64,000 bases of DNA from Lapidilactobacillus wuchangensis. GTDB taxonomy: Bacteria > Bacillota > Bacilli > Lactobacillales > Lactobacillaceae. A program made the position numbers and the translations under genes. The stretch covers positions 85,976-149,975 of the forward strand of contig NZ_RHOU01000005.1 of NCBI RefSeq assembly GCF_003946645.1. Direction: 5' to 3'. Positions 7,347 through 15,856 of this stretch are shown here, piece after piece; position 1 is the first letter of the stretch, and every line of letters starts with the position of its first letter. A model generated the notes under the pieces. It saw nothing but the letters and a program-made list of their open reading frames with translations. It did not search any database and was not told the origin of the DNA.

Positions 7347-9231
7347 GCAAAATAGTCGTAATAATTCGCGGCCAGCACGACCAATGGGTGGTCATGGTCC
7401 TGGCGGCGGCATGGCCCTTCCTGGTGACAAAGCTAAACATTTCTGGAGTACAGTTGGCCGTTTATTCAATTACATGGCCAAATATCGGATTGCTTTAATT
7501 ATTGTCATGATTTTTGCCATTGGTTCGCAGATTTTACAAGTTCAAACACCGAAGATCTTAGGGAAGGCCACCACGGAACTGTTTAAAGGTGTCATGAGTG
7601 GTACCGCCATGCAAAAAGCGGGGATTGGGATGAAGGAATACCCAATCAACTTTACCAAGATTGAATCGATCATTATCACGGTGATCGTGATGTATGTGGC
7701 TTCTGCTTTGTTGAACTTCATCATGCAATTTATGATGACCCGGATTTCTCAGGAAACTGTTTATCGGTTACGTCGAGAAATGAAAGCTAAAATGAAGACT
7801 TTACCAATTAATTATTATGATACCCATTCAAATGGTGATATTATGTCACGGGCCATCAACGATATGGATAATATTGCCGGGACCTTGCAACAAAGTTTGA
7901 CCCAGTTGATTCAAAGTACCGTGATGTTCATTGGGACTTTGTGGATGATGTTAACTATTAGTTGGCAACTGACTTTAGTGGCGATTGCGACGATTCCATT
8001 AAGTTTAGTTGTGGTTGGGGTTGTTGCTCCACGTTCGCAACGTTTCTTCGCCGCTCAACAGAAGAGTTTAGGATTATTAAATAACCAAATCGAAGAAAAT
8101 TACGCTGGTCACATTATTAATCGGAGCTTCAATCATGAAGCGCAATCAATCAGTGAATTTAATGAAGAAAACGAACGTCTTTATGCGGCTTCTTGGAAAG
8201 CGCAGATGATTTCTGGCTTGATCATGCCGCTGATGACTTTCATTAATAACTTAGGTTACGTTTTTGTCGGCGTGCTTGGTGGGATTCAAGTGGCCAATGG
8301 GAATATGTCCTTAGGTAATGTTCAAGCCTTCTTGCAATATACCCAACAGTTCTCGCAACCAATTACGCAGTTGGCTAACTTAACCAATACCATTCAAGCC
8401 ACGGTTGCTTCAGCGGAACGTGTCTTCGAGGTCTTAGATGAAGATGATATGACGGACGAAGGTGTTGATGTGCCTGCATTAACAAATTCTGAAGACATTT
8501 TGGCAATGGAGCATGTTCAATTTGGTTATCAAGGGAAAGACTTATTGATGACGGATTATAATTTGGCTGTTAAACCAGGCCAAATGATTGCCATTGTCGG
8601 TCCAACTGGTGCTGGTAAAACAACGATTATCAATTTACTTGAACGTTTCTACGACGTTTCCGGTGGTTCGATTCGGCTTAAGGGCGTCGATACTCGCAAT
8701 ATGAAGCGTGAAGATTTACGGCACCATTTTGCCATGGTTTTACAAGATACTTGGTTGTTCACTGGTACAATTTACGACAACTTGAAGTATGGTCGGGAAG
8801 ATGCCACTCATGATGAAATTATCGAGGCGGCTAAGGCAGCCCATGTTGATGAATTCGTACGGCAATTACCAGATGGTTATGACACGGTGCTGAATGAGGA
8901 AGCGTCAAATATTTCTCAAGGACAACGTCAATTGTTGACGATTGCTCGGGCGTTTGTGGCTGATCCTGAAATTCTGATTCTTGATGAAGCAACGTCTTCA
9001 GTTGATACGCGGACAGAATTACACATTCAACATGCCATGGGTCGTTTACTCAAGGGCCGGACGAGTTTCGTTGTCGCCCATCGATTATCAACGATTCGCG
9101 ATGCCGATAATATTCTGGTTATGAATCATGGCTCGATTGTTGAAACTGGGAATCATGATCAGTTAATGGCCAAAAACGGTTTTTACGCTGACCTGTATAA
9201 TTCACAGTTCACTGGTAGTGTCCAAATTTAA
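7339..9231 (+). CDS. Heterodimeric ABC multidrug exporter subunit with catalytic ATP site (LmrD/BmrD/YheH type)
   Basis: Partner half-transporter, 630 residues. A Gly/Pro-rich N-terminal tail (about 35 residues) precedes the membrane domain. Walker A GPTGAGKTT, Walker B ILILDEATSSVD with catalytic Glu, H-loop VAHRLST, all canonical. The signature is ISQGQRQ rather than LSGGQ, so this subunit provides the imperfect signature for the degenerate site and the intact Walker motifs for the active site, which complements the preceding protein exactly. ATG 7339 is preceded by GGAAGGGAG; an earlier GTG at 7297 would overlap the upstream gene deeply and is unlikely. Confidence 0.92.
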   Translation: MSEQNSRNNSRPARPMGGHGPGGGMALPGDKAKHFWSTVGRLFNYMAKYRIALIIVMIFAIGSQILQVQTPKILGKATTELFKGVMSGTAMQKAGIGMKEYPINFTKIESIIITVIVMYVASALLNFIMQFMMTRISQETVYRLRREMKAKMKTLPINYYDTHSNGDIMSRAINDMDNIAGTLQQSLTQLIQSTVMFIGTLWMMLTISWQLTLVAIATIPLSLVVVGVVAPRSQRFFAAQQKSLGLLNNQIEENYAGHIINRSFNHEAQSISEFNEENERLYAASWKAQMISGLIMPLMTFINNLGYVFVGVLGGIQVANGNMSLGNVQAFLQYTQQFSQPITQLANLTNTIQATVASAERVFEVLDEDDMTDEGVDVPALTNSEDILAMEHVQFGYQGKDLLMTDYNLAVKPGQMIAIVGPTGAGKTTIINLLERFYDVSGGSIRLKGVDTRNMKREDLRHHFAMVLQDTWLFTGTIYDNLKYGREDATHDEIIEAAKAAHVDEFVRQLPDGYDTVLNEEASNISQGQRQLLTIARAFVADPEILILDEATSSVDTRTELHIQHAMGRLLKGRTSFVVAHRLSTIRDADNILVMNHGSIVETGNHDQLMAKNGFYADLYNSQFTGSVQI

Positions 9232-9249
9232 CTGAAAGGGAGTTTGATC

Positions 9250-9990
9250 ATGAAAATGAAAAAAATTGTTGCTAGCCTTGCCCTTTTAGTATTGGGAGTT
9301 GTTGGTCTGGCTGGTTGTCAAAGTCGTCAACCTAGTCTGAAACCAAGCGCCCAGACTTTCAAGCCAGACGGGATTGTGACGGTCGTTAAGGGAACTGCTT
9401 CTAAAAATGCTGATTTAACTTATCAAATCGGTAATGAAAATGCTAAAAAAGTGACCAATCAAGGTGGTACTTTTGTCATTCAAGTGCCGAGTCAACTGAA
9501 AGCCACTAAAGTGAAGCTGACAGCCAAGCATAATGGCGCGACTACCACTAAAACTGTTACCGTTGCCAAAGCAAAAGCACTAGCCAGTTATCCGAAGTTT
9601 GCGATGACCTATAATGTCATCAACCAACAAATGAAGACTGGTGCTGAAGTGCTGCCAATGCAACTCAAAGATGGCTTAACTGATTTGGTCAACGCTGACG
9701 GCATGCGGATTCGCGTCAATGTTCAAAATCAACAATTAGTTGGCGTCGCTTATGTTTTCTCAGTCAATAAAATGAAGTCGAAAACAGAAGTTAAGAAATT
9801 TGCCATGCAGTTGGTGGTCTTATCAAATAGTGTTGGTGCTGATGGTAAGCAAGTTCTGAAAGATTATCAGAAGTTAGCCAAGAAGGCCGAAAATGGTCAG
9901 ACGACTGTGGACAATATTCATAGTAAGGGCGTTACTTTTGAAACTAATTTCTCGACTAAAGCACTTTATATGTATTTAGTGAAGAAGTAA
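9250..9990 (+). CDS. Putative lipoprotein of unknown function, last gene of the exporter operon
   Basis: Signal peptide with lipobox LAGC (about residue 22-25), so it is anchored outside the membrane. Residues about 35-110 look like an Ig-like or Big-type beta domain (TVVKGTASKNADLTYQI, KVKLTAKHNGATTTKTVTV); the C-terminal part is alpha/beta and resembles no family I know. The start ATG 9250 has AAAGGGAG 8 bases upstream. It begins 18 bases after the exporter gene, so it is probably co-expressed; a role in the envelope stress response of the same operon is inference. Confidence 0.7.
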   Translation: MKMKKIVASLALLVLGVVGLAGCQSRQPSLKPSAQTFKPDGIVTVVKGTASKNADLTYQIGNENAKKVTNQGGTFVIQVPSQLKATKVKLTAKHNGATTTKTVTVAKAKALASYPKFAMTYNVINQQMKTGAEVLPMQLKDGLTDLVNADGMRIRVNVQNQQLVGVAYVFSVNKMKSKTEVKKFAMQLVVLSNSVGADGKQVLKDYQKLAKKAENGQTTVDNIHSKGVTFETNFSTKALYMYLVKK

Positions 9991-10003
9991 TTGATAAAAT
10001 TAA

Positions 10004-10040
10004 AAAATCTCGTTGACGGTAAAAGTCGGCGAGATTTTTT
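10004..10040 (+). terminator. Terminator of the TetR-ABC-lipoprotein operon
   Basis: AAATCTCGTTGAC pairs with GTCGGCGAGATTT (one G-T pair region) and is followed by a T-run. Confidence 0.85.
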
Positions 10041-10096
10041 TGATGCCTCTTTTCAAAAATAGAGGCTGTTGGTTTAGGTTGCTCCTTAGAAAAAAA

Positions 10097-10124
10097 GCAG
10101 GGGCCCAGCGATTTTTCGTGCGTC
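10097..10124. repeat. Fragment of a C-type repeat (5' arm only)
   Basis: GCAGGGGCCCAGCGATT matches the outer arm of copy C2 at 33391, but the partner arm is missing. Confidence 0.65.
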
Positions 10125-10151
10125 AAGTCCAAGTCTTCCCAAATTTGGAGA

Positions 10152-10271
10152 GGTGGTGGCGGCGCAATTTGAGCTTATTGCTGACGCAACAATCTCAAAT
10201 ACAAGCCTTATTCTAACCGCTAAAGCGGCAAGAATAATTTCATGGCTGACGCCAATTGCGCCGCCACCACC
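10152..10271 (-). repeat. Structured palindromic repeat, copy A1
   Basis: An 18-bp perfect outer arm (10152-10169, GGTGGTGGCGGCGCAATT, against 10254-10271) encloses two hairpins: TTTGAG/CTCAAA around TTGTTGC-like sequence, and TTATTCTTGCCGC/GCGGTTAGAATAA with a TTTA loop. Orientation is opposite to A2. The arm sequence is unlike that of other copies while the inner hairpins are shared. Confidence 0.85.
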
Positions 10272-10334
10272 AGATGAAACTAACAGAACTCAGCACCACT
10301 ATTTGACTGAACCAGATTGTGGTGGCACAAAATC

Positions 10335-10378
10335 GGTGTGACAATCTTTACTGAAATAGAGTTGTCACACCCTTTTTT
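10335..10378 (+). repeat. Terminator-like hairpin shared with 58615-58663
   Basis: GGTGTGACAA pairs with TTGTCACACC (10 of 10) and is followed by six T, as in a rho-independent terminator. The same hairpin with similar flanks lies at 58615, in both cases between an inverted and a direct A copy. Confidence 0.8.
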
Positions 10379-10468
10379 ACTGTTCAACTATTGTTACTAA
10401 TTGGATTGGATTATTGAATCCCACTAACACTGCCTTAATAACTAACAAAGATGAAGTGCACCACCTCA

Positions 10469-10617
10469 ACTCCAGACGGAATGGAGGGATCGGGTTGTCA
10501 GCCGCGAAATTATTGTTGGTGCTTTAGCACTTACAATAAGCCTCGAATTGAAGACTTTTGAAAAAAGGCTTCAATCGACGGCCGCCGCGTTCCACAACCC
10601 GCAGCCCGAAATGGAGT
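10469..10617 (+). repeat. Structured palindromic repeat, copy A2
   Basis: Outer ACTCCA/TGGAGT, then CGGGTTGT (10491-10498) against ACAACCCG (10594-10601), 8 of 8. Inside are TTATTGTTGGTGC/GCACTTACAATAA with a TTTA loop and TTGAAG/CTTCAA. The tail CAGAACTAATTCTG follows. Confidence 0.85.
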
Positions 10618-10748
10618 CAGAACTAATTCTGTTTTAGAATTGCTGTGCCCTTACTGTTACCAACTAAATAATCATTTTGTATGCAGGTTAGGCGTGAATT
10701 TAAGGCATAGTTGAAAAATGCTATACTAAACAGCAAAGGGTGATGTTG

Positions 10749-11750
10749 ATGTATCCACGAACGCAAGCATTATTAAGTAGTTTATTGCAACAAAAAATTA
10801 TACCTGGACTGAGTTATGCCATCATTGACGGCCAAACTGTGCTTACAAAAGTTCAAGGAGACAAACAGTGGCTGCCTGATCCTGAACCTTTACGACCAGG
10901 GTTGCTTTATGATTTGGCTAGTTTAACGAAAGTTGTGGGCACGGCTACGGTGATTTTTGAATTGTTGGCGGCTGGCAAATGTCAGTTGGATGATCCGGTC
11001 CAACGTTATTTGCCGTCATTTCAGGATCAACGCGTCACTTTGCGTCATTTATTGACTCATACTTCGGGCATTGCTGGGTATATTCCCAATCGTAACCAGC
11101 TAAGTGCGCCTGAGTTGAAAAAAGCTTTACTGGCCTTGCCAGTGACTGCTACTTTTGAACAAAAAATGGTTTATACCGATGTGGGCTTCTTATATTTAGG
11201 TTGGATTGTTGCGGCGATTTGTCAGCAGCCGATTCAACAAGTGATTACTGAGCGGGTCTTGCAGCCGTTACGGCTAACCAATAGTAGCTTTACACCGACA
11301 GCAGCTCGTTGTGTACCGACAACTTATCAAGCGGGCCACTTACGTCAAGGCCAAGTTCATGATCCGAAAGCACAAATATTAGGAGCTGATTGTGGCTCGG
11401 CCGGACTTTTTGCTGACTTAGCAGACTTAATTACTTTCAGTCAATGGTATTTGGGGCAACGTCCAGATTTACCAACGTTAGTCAGTGAACAGTTTCGGCA
11501 AAATTTAGCCCAGGATTGGACTGGTCATCAGCTAGGACGTTCGTTAGCTTGGGACTTACGTACAGCCAGTGATGGTCATCAGCTATTATTTCATACTGGC
11601 TTTACGGGTACCTTCCTACTATTAGACTTGCAGCGCCAGCAAGCGTTAATTGTGCTGAGTAATCGGGTTCATCCTCAACAAAAAAACGACCGCTTTCTCG
11701 TAGCTCGAGAAGCAATCGTTCAATCGTTTATTCAAGAATTAACTGATTAG
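10749..11750 (+). CDS. Serine hydrolase, beta-lactamase class C/EstB family
   Basis: Member of the penicillin-binding-protein-like serine hydrolases. The SxxK motif is SLTK at about residue 59-62 (YDLASLTKVVGTA), followed by HLLTHTSGIAGY; the second motif YxN appears as YTD in MVYTDVGFLYLG, and the third as HTG in LLFHTGFTGTFL. No signal peptide, so it is probably cytoplasmic or cell-associated; many lactobacillal relatives act as esterases or D-amino-acid peptidases, but the substrate is unknown. I prefer ATG 10749 (AAAGGG 8 bases upstream) over the closer GTG/ATG at 10740/10743. Convergent with murT, overlapping it by 4 bases at the stop codons. Confidence 0.85.
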   Translation: MYPRTQALLSSLLQQKIIPGLSYAIIDGQTVLTKVQGDKQWLPDPEPLRPGLLYDLASLTKVVGTATVIFELLAAGKCQLDDPVQRYLPSFQDQRVTLRHLLTHTSGIAGYIPNRNQLSAPELKKALLALPVTATFEQKMVYTDVGFLYLGWIVAAICQQPIQQVITERVLQPLRLTNSSFTPTAARCVPTTYQAGHLRQGQVHDPKAQILGADCGSAGLFADLADLITFSQWYLGQRPDLPTLVSEQFRQNLAQDWTGHQLGRSLAWDLRTASDGHQLLFHTGFTGTFLLLDLQRQQALIVLSNRVHPQQKNDRFLVAREAIVQSFIQELTD

Positions 11751-13093
11751 TAACCAGCGGCAATAATGCCTTGTTCGGCTAATTTTTTCCGCAGGGCTAA
11801 CATGGCGGTGTACGTTGTTAAGATGTAAATGTGTTGATTAGGAATAATTCCCGCTTGGTCAATGAAGGCTTCTAAGGAATCGCTAGTAATCAATTGGTCG
11901 TCACTGGCACCAGCCACTTGGAAGCGTAAATGAATATCAGGTTCCCGCTCACCACTTAAGATGATTTGCGGGATTTTTTGATAGGGCAGATTTTCGAACT
12001 CGCCATCCCAGATCCAACTGGTGTCGCGACCGTCAGCTGGGTTCGCGTTTAATAAGAAACCTAATGAGAACGGTTCTGGATCAGTTTTAATTAAATCGAA
12101 GACCTGATTTAGGCCTACCGGATTTTTAACTAAAATAATCGTCGCGTGTTTGCCATTTAATTTAATCACTTCTTGGCGACCAAAGACTTGTTCGTCGTGA
12201 TCAAAAGCGGCCACAATTTTTTCAGTCGGAACATTGAGAAAATGAGCGGCACTGAAAGCGGCTAGCGCGTTGTAGATATTGTACATGCCACCAACATGAA
12301 TTGTGACGGCGGTGTTATTGATCAGAAACTTAGAAAAAGTTGGCCGTAATTCTTCAACAGCCGTGACTTGATCAGTTAAGGCAGGCCGTTTGAAGCCACA
12401 ATTAGGGCAGAAGTAGTCGCCTAAATTGGCATAAGTGATACTGTGATAGTGGAGAATATGCTGGCAGACGGGGCACAACACACCATCGGAATTAAAACTG
12501 GCGCGCAAATCTTCGTTAGAGCCATTTTTATCAGCAAAACCGTAATAAATAACCGGGTTCTTTAATTTGGCATCGTTAAAAATTGGCGCATCGCCATTGA
12601 CAATCAAGGTTGCCTCAGGGGCTAATTTGACACCATCAATAATTTTTTGATAAGTGGTGTAAATTTCGCCATAACGATCCATTTGATCACGAAAGATATT
12701 GGTTAGCACGAAAGCTTTTGGGGTGATTTGGGCGCAAACGGGCGCCACATTGGCCTCGTCGACTTCCAAAATAGCTAGCGGTTTGGCGCCTGGTTTAGGC
12801 GCTGCTAGAAATGACGTCACAATTCCTTGGAACATATTGGAACCACTGGGATTAGTGAGCACTTCTGGCTGAACTTGTTTCATGATTTTGGTCAGTAGTG
12901 AGGTAGTCATTGTTTTGCCATTAGTACCAGTGACAATGATGACATCATATTTGGCGCCCAAATGTTTCAGAACTTGGGGATCAAGTTTCGTCGCTAATTT
13001 ACCAGGTAACGAACTCCCGCCACTGCGAAAAGTGTGGAGAAACCAGTAACTACTTTTACCTAAGGCTTTAGCTAGTGCAGAATTTAAAGACAT
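11747..13093 (-). CDS. murT: Lipid II isoglutaminyl synthase, MurT subunit (Mur ligase family, DUF1727)
   Basis: With glutamine amidotransferase GatD, MurT amidates the alpha-carboxyl of D-Glu in lipid II, needed for efficient peptidoglycan crosslinking in Gram-positive cocci and lactobacilli. The protein has the Mur ligase ATP loop VTGTNGKTMTT (about residue 54-64), LEVDEANV, an inserted zinc ribbon CPVC...CPNC (about residues 203-227) and the C-terminal DGRDTSWIWD region typical of MurT. The 448-residue length is usual. ATG 13093 has GAGGAAAA upstream. In most relatives gatD follows in the same operon; here the next gene is convergent, so gatD is not adjacent. Confidence 0.93.
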   Translation of the reverse strand: MSLNSALAKALGKSSYWFLHTFRSGGSSLPGKLATKLDPQVLKHLGAKYDVIIVTGTNGKTMTTSLLTKIMKQVQPEVLTNPSGSNMFQGIVTSFLAAPKPGAKPLAILEVDEANVAPVCAQITPKAFVLTNIFRDQMDRYGEIYTTYQKIIDGVKLAPEATLIVNGDAPIFNDAKLKNPVIYYGFADKNGSNEDLRASFNSDGVLCPVCQHILHYHSITYANLGDYFCPNCGFKRPALTDQVTAVEELRPTFSKFLINNTAVTIHVGGMYNIYNALAAFSAAHFLNVPTEKIVAAFDHDEQVFGRQEVIKLNGKHATIILVKNPVGLNQVFDLIKTDPEPFSLGFLLNANPADGRDTSWIWDGEFENLPYQKIPQIILSGEREPDIHLRFQVAGASDDQLITSDSLEAFIDQAGIIPNQHIYILTTYTAMLALRKKLAEQGIIAAGY

Positions 13094-13509
13094 GAGATTT
13101 TCCTCGTTTATTAGAATTTCTTGGTGATGACTTGTTTCAATTATGGGGCAACGTCGATTAAGTCAGCAGTGTTGTCCCAAACTAATCGCTCTTCATTTTA
13201 CCATATTGACTCAAATTTTTTTACTGTTAGCTCGTTGGTGAAGGTGGAAATGTGATTATTAGACGCTGTTTAAGAATAGAAATGAGACATTTAAAAACAT
13301 TCCGCGTTGAGATTATACTAGCATGAATATGATGAGTTTTTCGAGGTGAAGTCTGGCGCATCAATCAAATCTGACTGACAATTTCTCTAAATAAATTGTC
13401 AATTAAGATATTTTTGCCGACTATTCTGATATGTTTGCAATTGAAATTTTTGTCAGCTGCTCCCACTACGGTTACCTCAGACACTAACGATGATGAAGTG
13501 CACAACTTA

Positions 13510-13667
13510 ACCCCAGACGGAATGGAGGGATCTTGTCGTCAGCCGCCAAATTATTGTTAGTGCTTTAGCACTTACAATAAGACCTGTATCTGAGACAATT
13601 TTGGTCTGTAATTGGCTCAAGATCAGTGTCGGCCGCGTTCCAAGACAAGCAGACCGGAATGCAGTCA
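13510..13667 (+). repeat. Structured palindromic repeat, copy A3
   Basis: Arm CTTGTC (13532-13537) pairs with GACAAG (13644-13649). Inner hairpins are TTATTGTTAGTGC/GCACTTACAATAA and a TCTGAGACAATT/AATTGGCTCAAGA arm. Left flank ACTAACGATGATGAAGTGCA matches that of A2. Confidence 0.82.
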
Positions 13668-13717
13668 GACGCTATTCTGTTTAATGGCCGCACTTGGTTT
13701 TAATTTTTATGGTGTCG

Positions 13718-14085
13718 AAACGTGTTCGGGGTGACAAATGGCTAGGCTTAATTTGATAAATTGCTCGGTCGATTGGCATCGCCCAATCAATTTATCGAAA
13801 TTACGCTACGCCAAAAGTGCGTCGCTCCTCACAACTTGTCGAAACGTGTTCGGGTCGGTAAATGGCTAGGTACAATTTAAATATTCACACGATCGGTTGG
13901 CACCGCTCATGCAAATATTTGAAATTGTACGACGCCAAAAACCCACCGACCCCCACAACTTGTTGAAACGTGTTCGGGGGTGATAGATAGCTAGGCCTAA
14001 TTTAAATAATTGCTCGATCGGTTGCACCGCTCAATCAATTATTTGAAATTATGCTACGCTATCTGACCATCACCCCTCACACTCT
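13718..14085. repeat. Tandem array of three 124-bp palindromic B repeats
   Basis: CGTGTTCGG starts at 13721, 13845 and 13969, giving a period of exactly 124 bp twice. Each unit folds into one long hairpin: outer stem (GGGTCGGT/ACCGACCC in unit 2, GGGGTGAT/ATCACCCC in unit 3), an AT-rich middle stem, and a small apical hairpin (CGAT/ATCG, CGG/CCG, CGG/CCG). Stem sequences differ between units but remain paired. Confidence 0.88.
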
Positions 14086-14156
14086 GTAATTTTAGTTAGG
14101 CAATTTGCTGAAAATCGTTTATACTTAAAAACGAATGAACTTCAGGAGGCAAACTA

Positions 14157-14759
14157 ATGGCACAGTTATTTTATCGCTATGGGGCGATGAACTCTGGTAA
14201 AACGATTGAGATTTTAAAGGTCGCCCATAACTACGAAGAAGAACACAAACCAGTTTTATTAATGACCAGCAGTGTTGATTCACGCGATGGTGTCGGTTAT
14301 GTGGCCAGTCGAATTGGCTTGCGTCGTAAAGCTGAACCAATTTTTTCTACAACGAATATTTTTGAAGTTGTCGCTCAGATAACGCCGAAACCGGCATGCG
14401 TTTTAATTGATGAAGCCCAATTTTTGGAAAAGCATCATGTTTATGAAGCCGCACGTGTGGTTGATGAACTTGGGATTCCCGTGATGACTTTTGGCTTGAA
14501 AAATGATTTCCGCAATGAATTATTTGATGGTTCTCGTTACCTACTACTTTATGCTGATAAAATTGAGGAAATTAAAACAATTTGTTGGTTCTGTCAACGC
14601 AAAGCGACCATGAATTTACGAGTTAACAATGGCCGGCCAGTTTATGAAGGTGCCCAAGTCCAAATTGGTGGCAATGAATCTTATTACCCAGTTTGTCGTG
14701 AGCATTATTATCATCCTGATCTGCACGAGTTTGAGGAAAGTGAGGCTGATCAAGCCTAA
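14157..14759 (+). CDS. tdk: Thymidine kinase
   Basis: Phosphorylates thymidine to dTMP in pyrimidine salvage. P-loop [12 protein letters not shown] (residues about 9-20), lid and DEAQF Walker B-like motif (about residue 85), and zinc-binding cysteines CWFC plus C...H near the C-terminus identify the type II bacterial enzyme; 200 residues is the usual length. CAGGAGG lies 8 bases before ATG. First gene of a run tdk-prfA-prmC; its stop overlaps the prfA start (TAATG). Confidence 0.96.
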   Translation: MAQLFYRYGAMNSGKTIEILKVAHNYEEEHKPVLLMTSSVDSRDGVGYVASRIGLRRKAEPIFSTTNIFEVVAQITPKPACVLIDEAQFLEKHHVYEAARVVDELGIPVMTFGLKNDFRNELFDGSRYLLLYADKIEEIKTICWFCQRKATMNLRVNNGRPVYEGAQVQIGGNESYYPVCREHYYHPDLHEFEESEADQA

Positions 14760-15856
14760 TGGACAAGATTTTAGCACAATTAGATGGGTTAGTTGATCGT
14801 TACGATGAGTTAACGGAAATGATGGCTGACCCCGAGGTTATTGGCAATACCAAGCGCTATTTGGAAGTTTCTAAGGAAGCTGCCGGGATGCTTGACGTTG
14901 TGAACAAATACAAACGTTATCGCGAAGTGATTCAAGAAATTAAAGACAACGATGAAATCATGCGCGAAAGCAATGATAAAGAACTAGCTGATTTGGCGAA
15001 GGCTGAAATTGATGATTTGACTAGCGAACGTGATCAATTGGAACACGAAATCATGTTGTTAATGATTCCCACTGATCCCAATGATGACAAGAATATTATT
15101 ATGGAAATTCGTGGCGCTGCTGGTGGCGATGAAGCCTCATTATTTGCTGGGGATTTATTGAATATGTATCATCACTACGCTGAACGGCAAAATTGGCAAT
15201 TTGAAATTGTTGATGAAAACCGGACTGAAGTCGGTGGCTTTAAAGAAGTTGCTGTGATGATCACTGGTGAGAATGTCTACTCGAAATTAAAGTATGAAAA
15301 TGGCGCTCATCGGGTTCAGCGAGTACCAGAAACCGAATCTGCCGGTCGGGTCCATACCTCGACAGCAACTGTTGCGGTCATGCCTGAATATGATGCCGTT
15401 GATTTGGATATCGATCCTAAAGATATTCGGGTCGATGTTTATCGTTCATCTGGTGCTGGTGGCCAGCATATTAACAAAACGAGTTCTGCCGTGCGGATGA
15501 CCCATTTACCTACTGGGATTGTCGTTGCCATGCAGGATCAACGTTCACAGCAACAAAACCGTGAAAAAGCGATGCAGATTTTGCGGTCACGGGTTTATGA
15601 TTATTATGAAAGTCAGAATCAGAATGAGTATGATGCCAATCGTAAGTCAGCGGTTGGGACTGGTGACCGTTCTGAGCGGATTCGGACTTACAATTATCCC
15701 CAAAACCGGGTAACTGATCATCGGATCGGTTTAACTTTGAATAAACTTGATCGGATTATGAGTGGTGGCCTTGGTGAAGTGATCGATGCTTTGATTGTTT
15801 GGGATCAAACCAAGAAGTTGGAGCAAATTACTGATGACGCGACCGACGTATTATAA
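14759..15856 (+). CDS. prfA: Peptide chain release factor 1
   Basis: Recognises UAA and UAG stop codons and triggers peptide release on the ribosome. The GGQ catalytic motif is in SSGAGGQHINKTSSAVRMTH (about residue 233-235), and the codon-recognition region GRVHTSTATVAVMPE precedes it. 365 residues, normal length. Overlaps tdk by one base and prmC by 23 bases; PrmC methylates the Gln of this GGQ, so the coupling is functional. Confidence 0.97.
   Translation: MDKILAQLDGLVDRYDELTEMMADPEVIGNTKRYLEVSKEAAGMLDVVNKYKRYREVIQEIKDNDEIMRESNDKELADLAKAEIDDLTSERDQLEHEIMLLMIPTDPNDDKNIIMEIRGAAGGDEASLFAGDLLNMYHHYAERQNWQFEIVDENRTEVGGFKEVAVMITGENVYSKLKYENGAHRVQRVPETESAGRVHTSTATVAVMPEYDAVDLDIDPKDIRVDVYRSSGAGGQHINKTSSAVRMTHLPTGIVVAMQDQRSQQQNREKAMQILRSRVYDYYESQNQNEYDANRKSAVGTGDRSERIRTYNYPQNRVTDHRIGLTLNKLDRIMSGGLGEVIDALIVWDQTKKLEQITDDATDVL

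Larger units (their letters stand above)
9991..10748. other. 758-bp repeat-filled intergenic region
   Basis: Holds the operon terminator, a small GCCTCT/AGAGGC hairpin, an arm fragment of the C-type repeat (10097-10124), copy A1, a terminator-like hairpin, copy A2, and the promoter zone of the serine hydrolase. Short open frames here are inside the palindromes and have no ribosome binding site. Confidence 0.75.
13094..14156. other. 1063-bp region between divergent murT and tdk, mostly repeats
   Basis: About 400 bases of AT-rich sequence upstream of murT hold no recognisable feature; then copy A3 (13510-13667) and the three-unit B array (13718-14085). The region lies upstream of both genes, so these repeats are not 3' end terminators. 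Confidence 0.7.

Noticed and set aside
10153..10341. Open frame of 62 codons over repeat A1
   Set aside because: It is produced by the palindrome (GGTGGTGGCGGC arm), lacks a ribosome binding site and resembles no protein.
10711..10727. TTGAAA and TATACT as a promoter for the serine hydrolase
   Set aside because: They are only 5 bases apart; TATACT may be a -10 box but no good -35 lies 17 bases upstream.
13718..14085. Regular repeats that could suggest a CRISPR array
   Set aside because: Units are 124 bp, palindromic throughout, diverged, and have no unique spacers; no cas genes are nearby.
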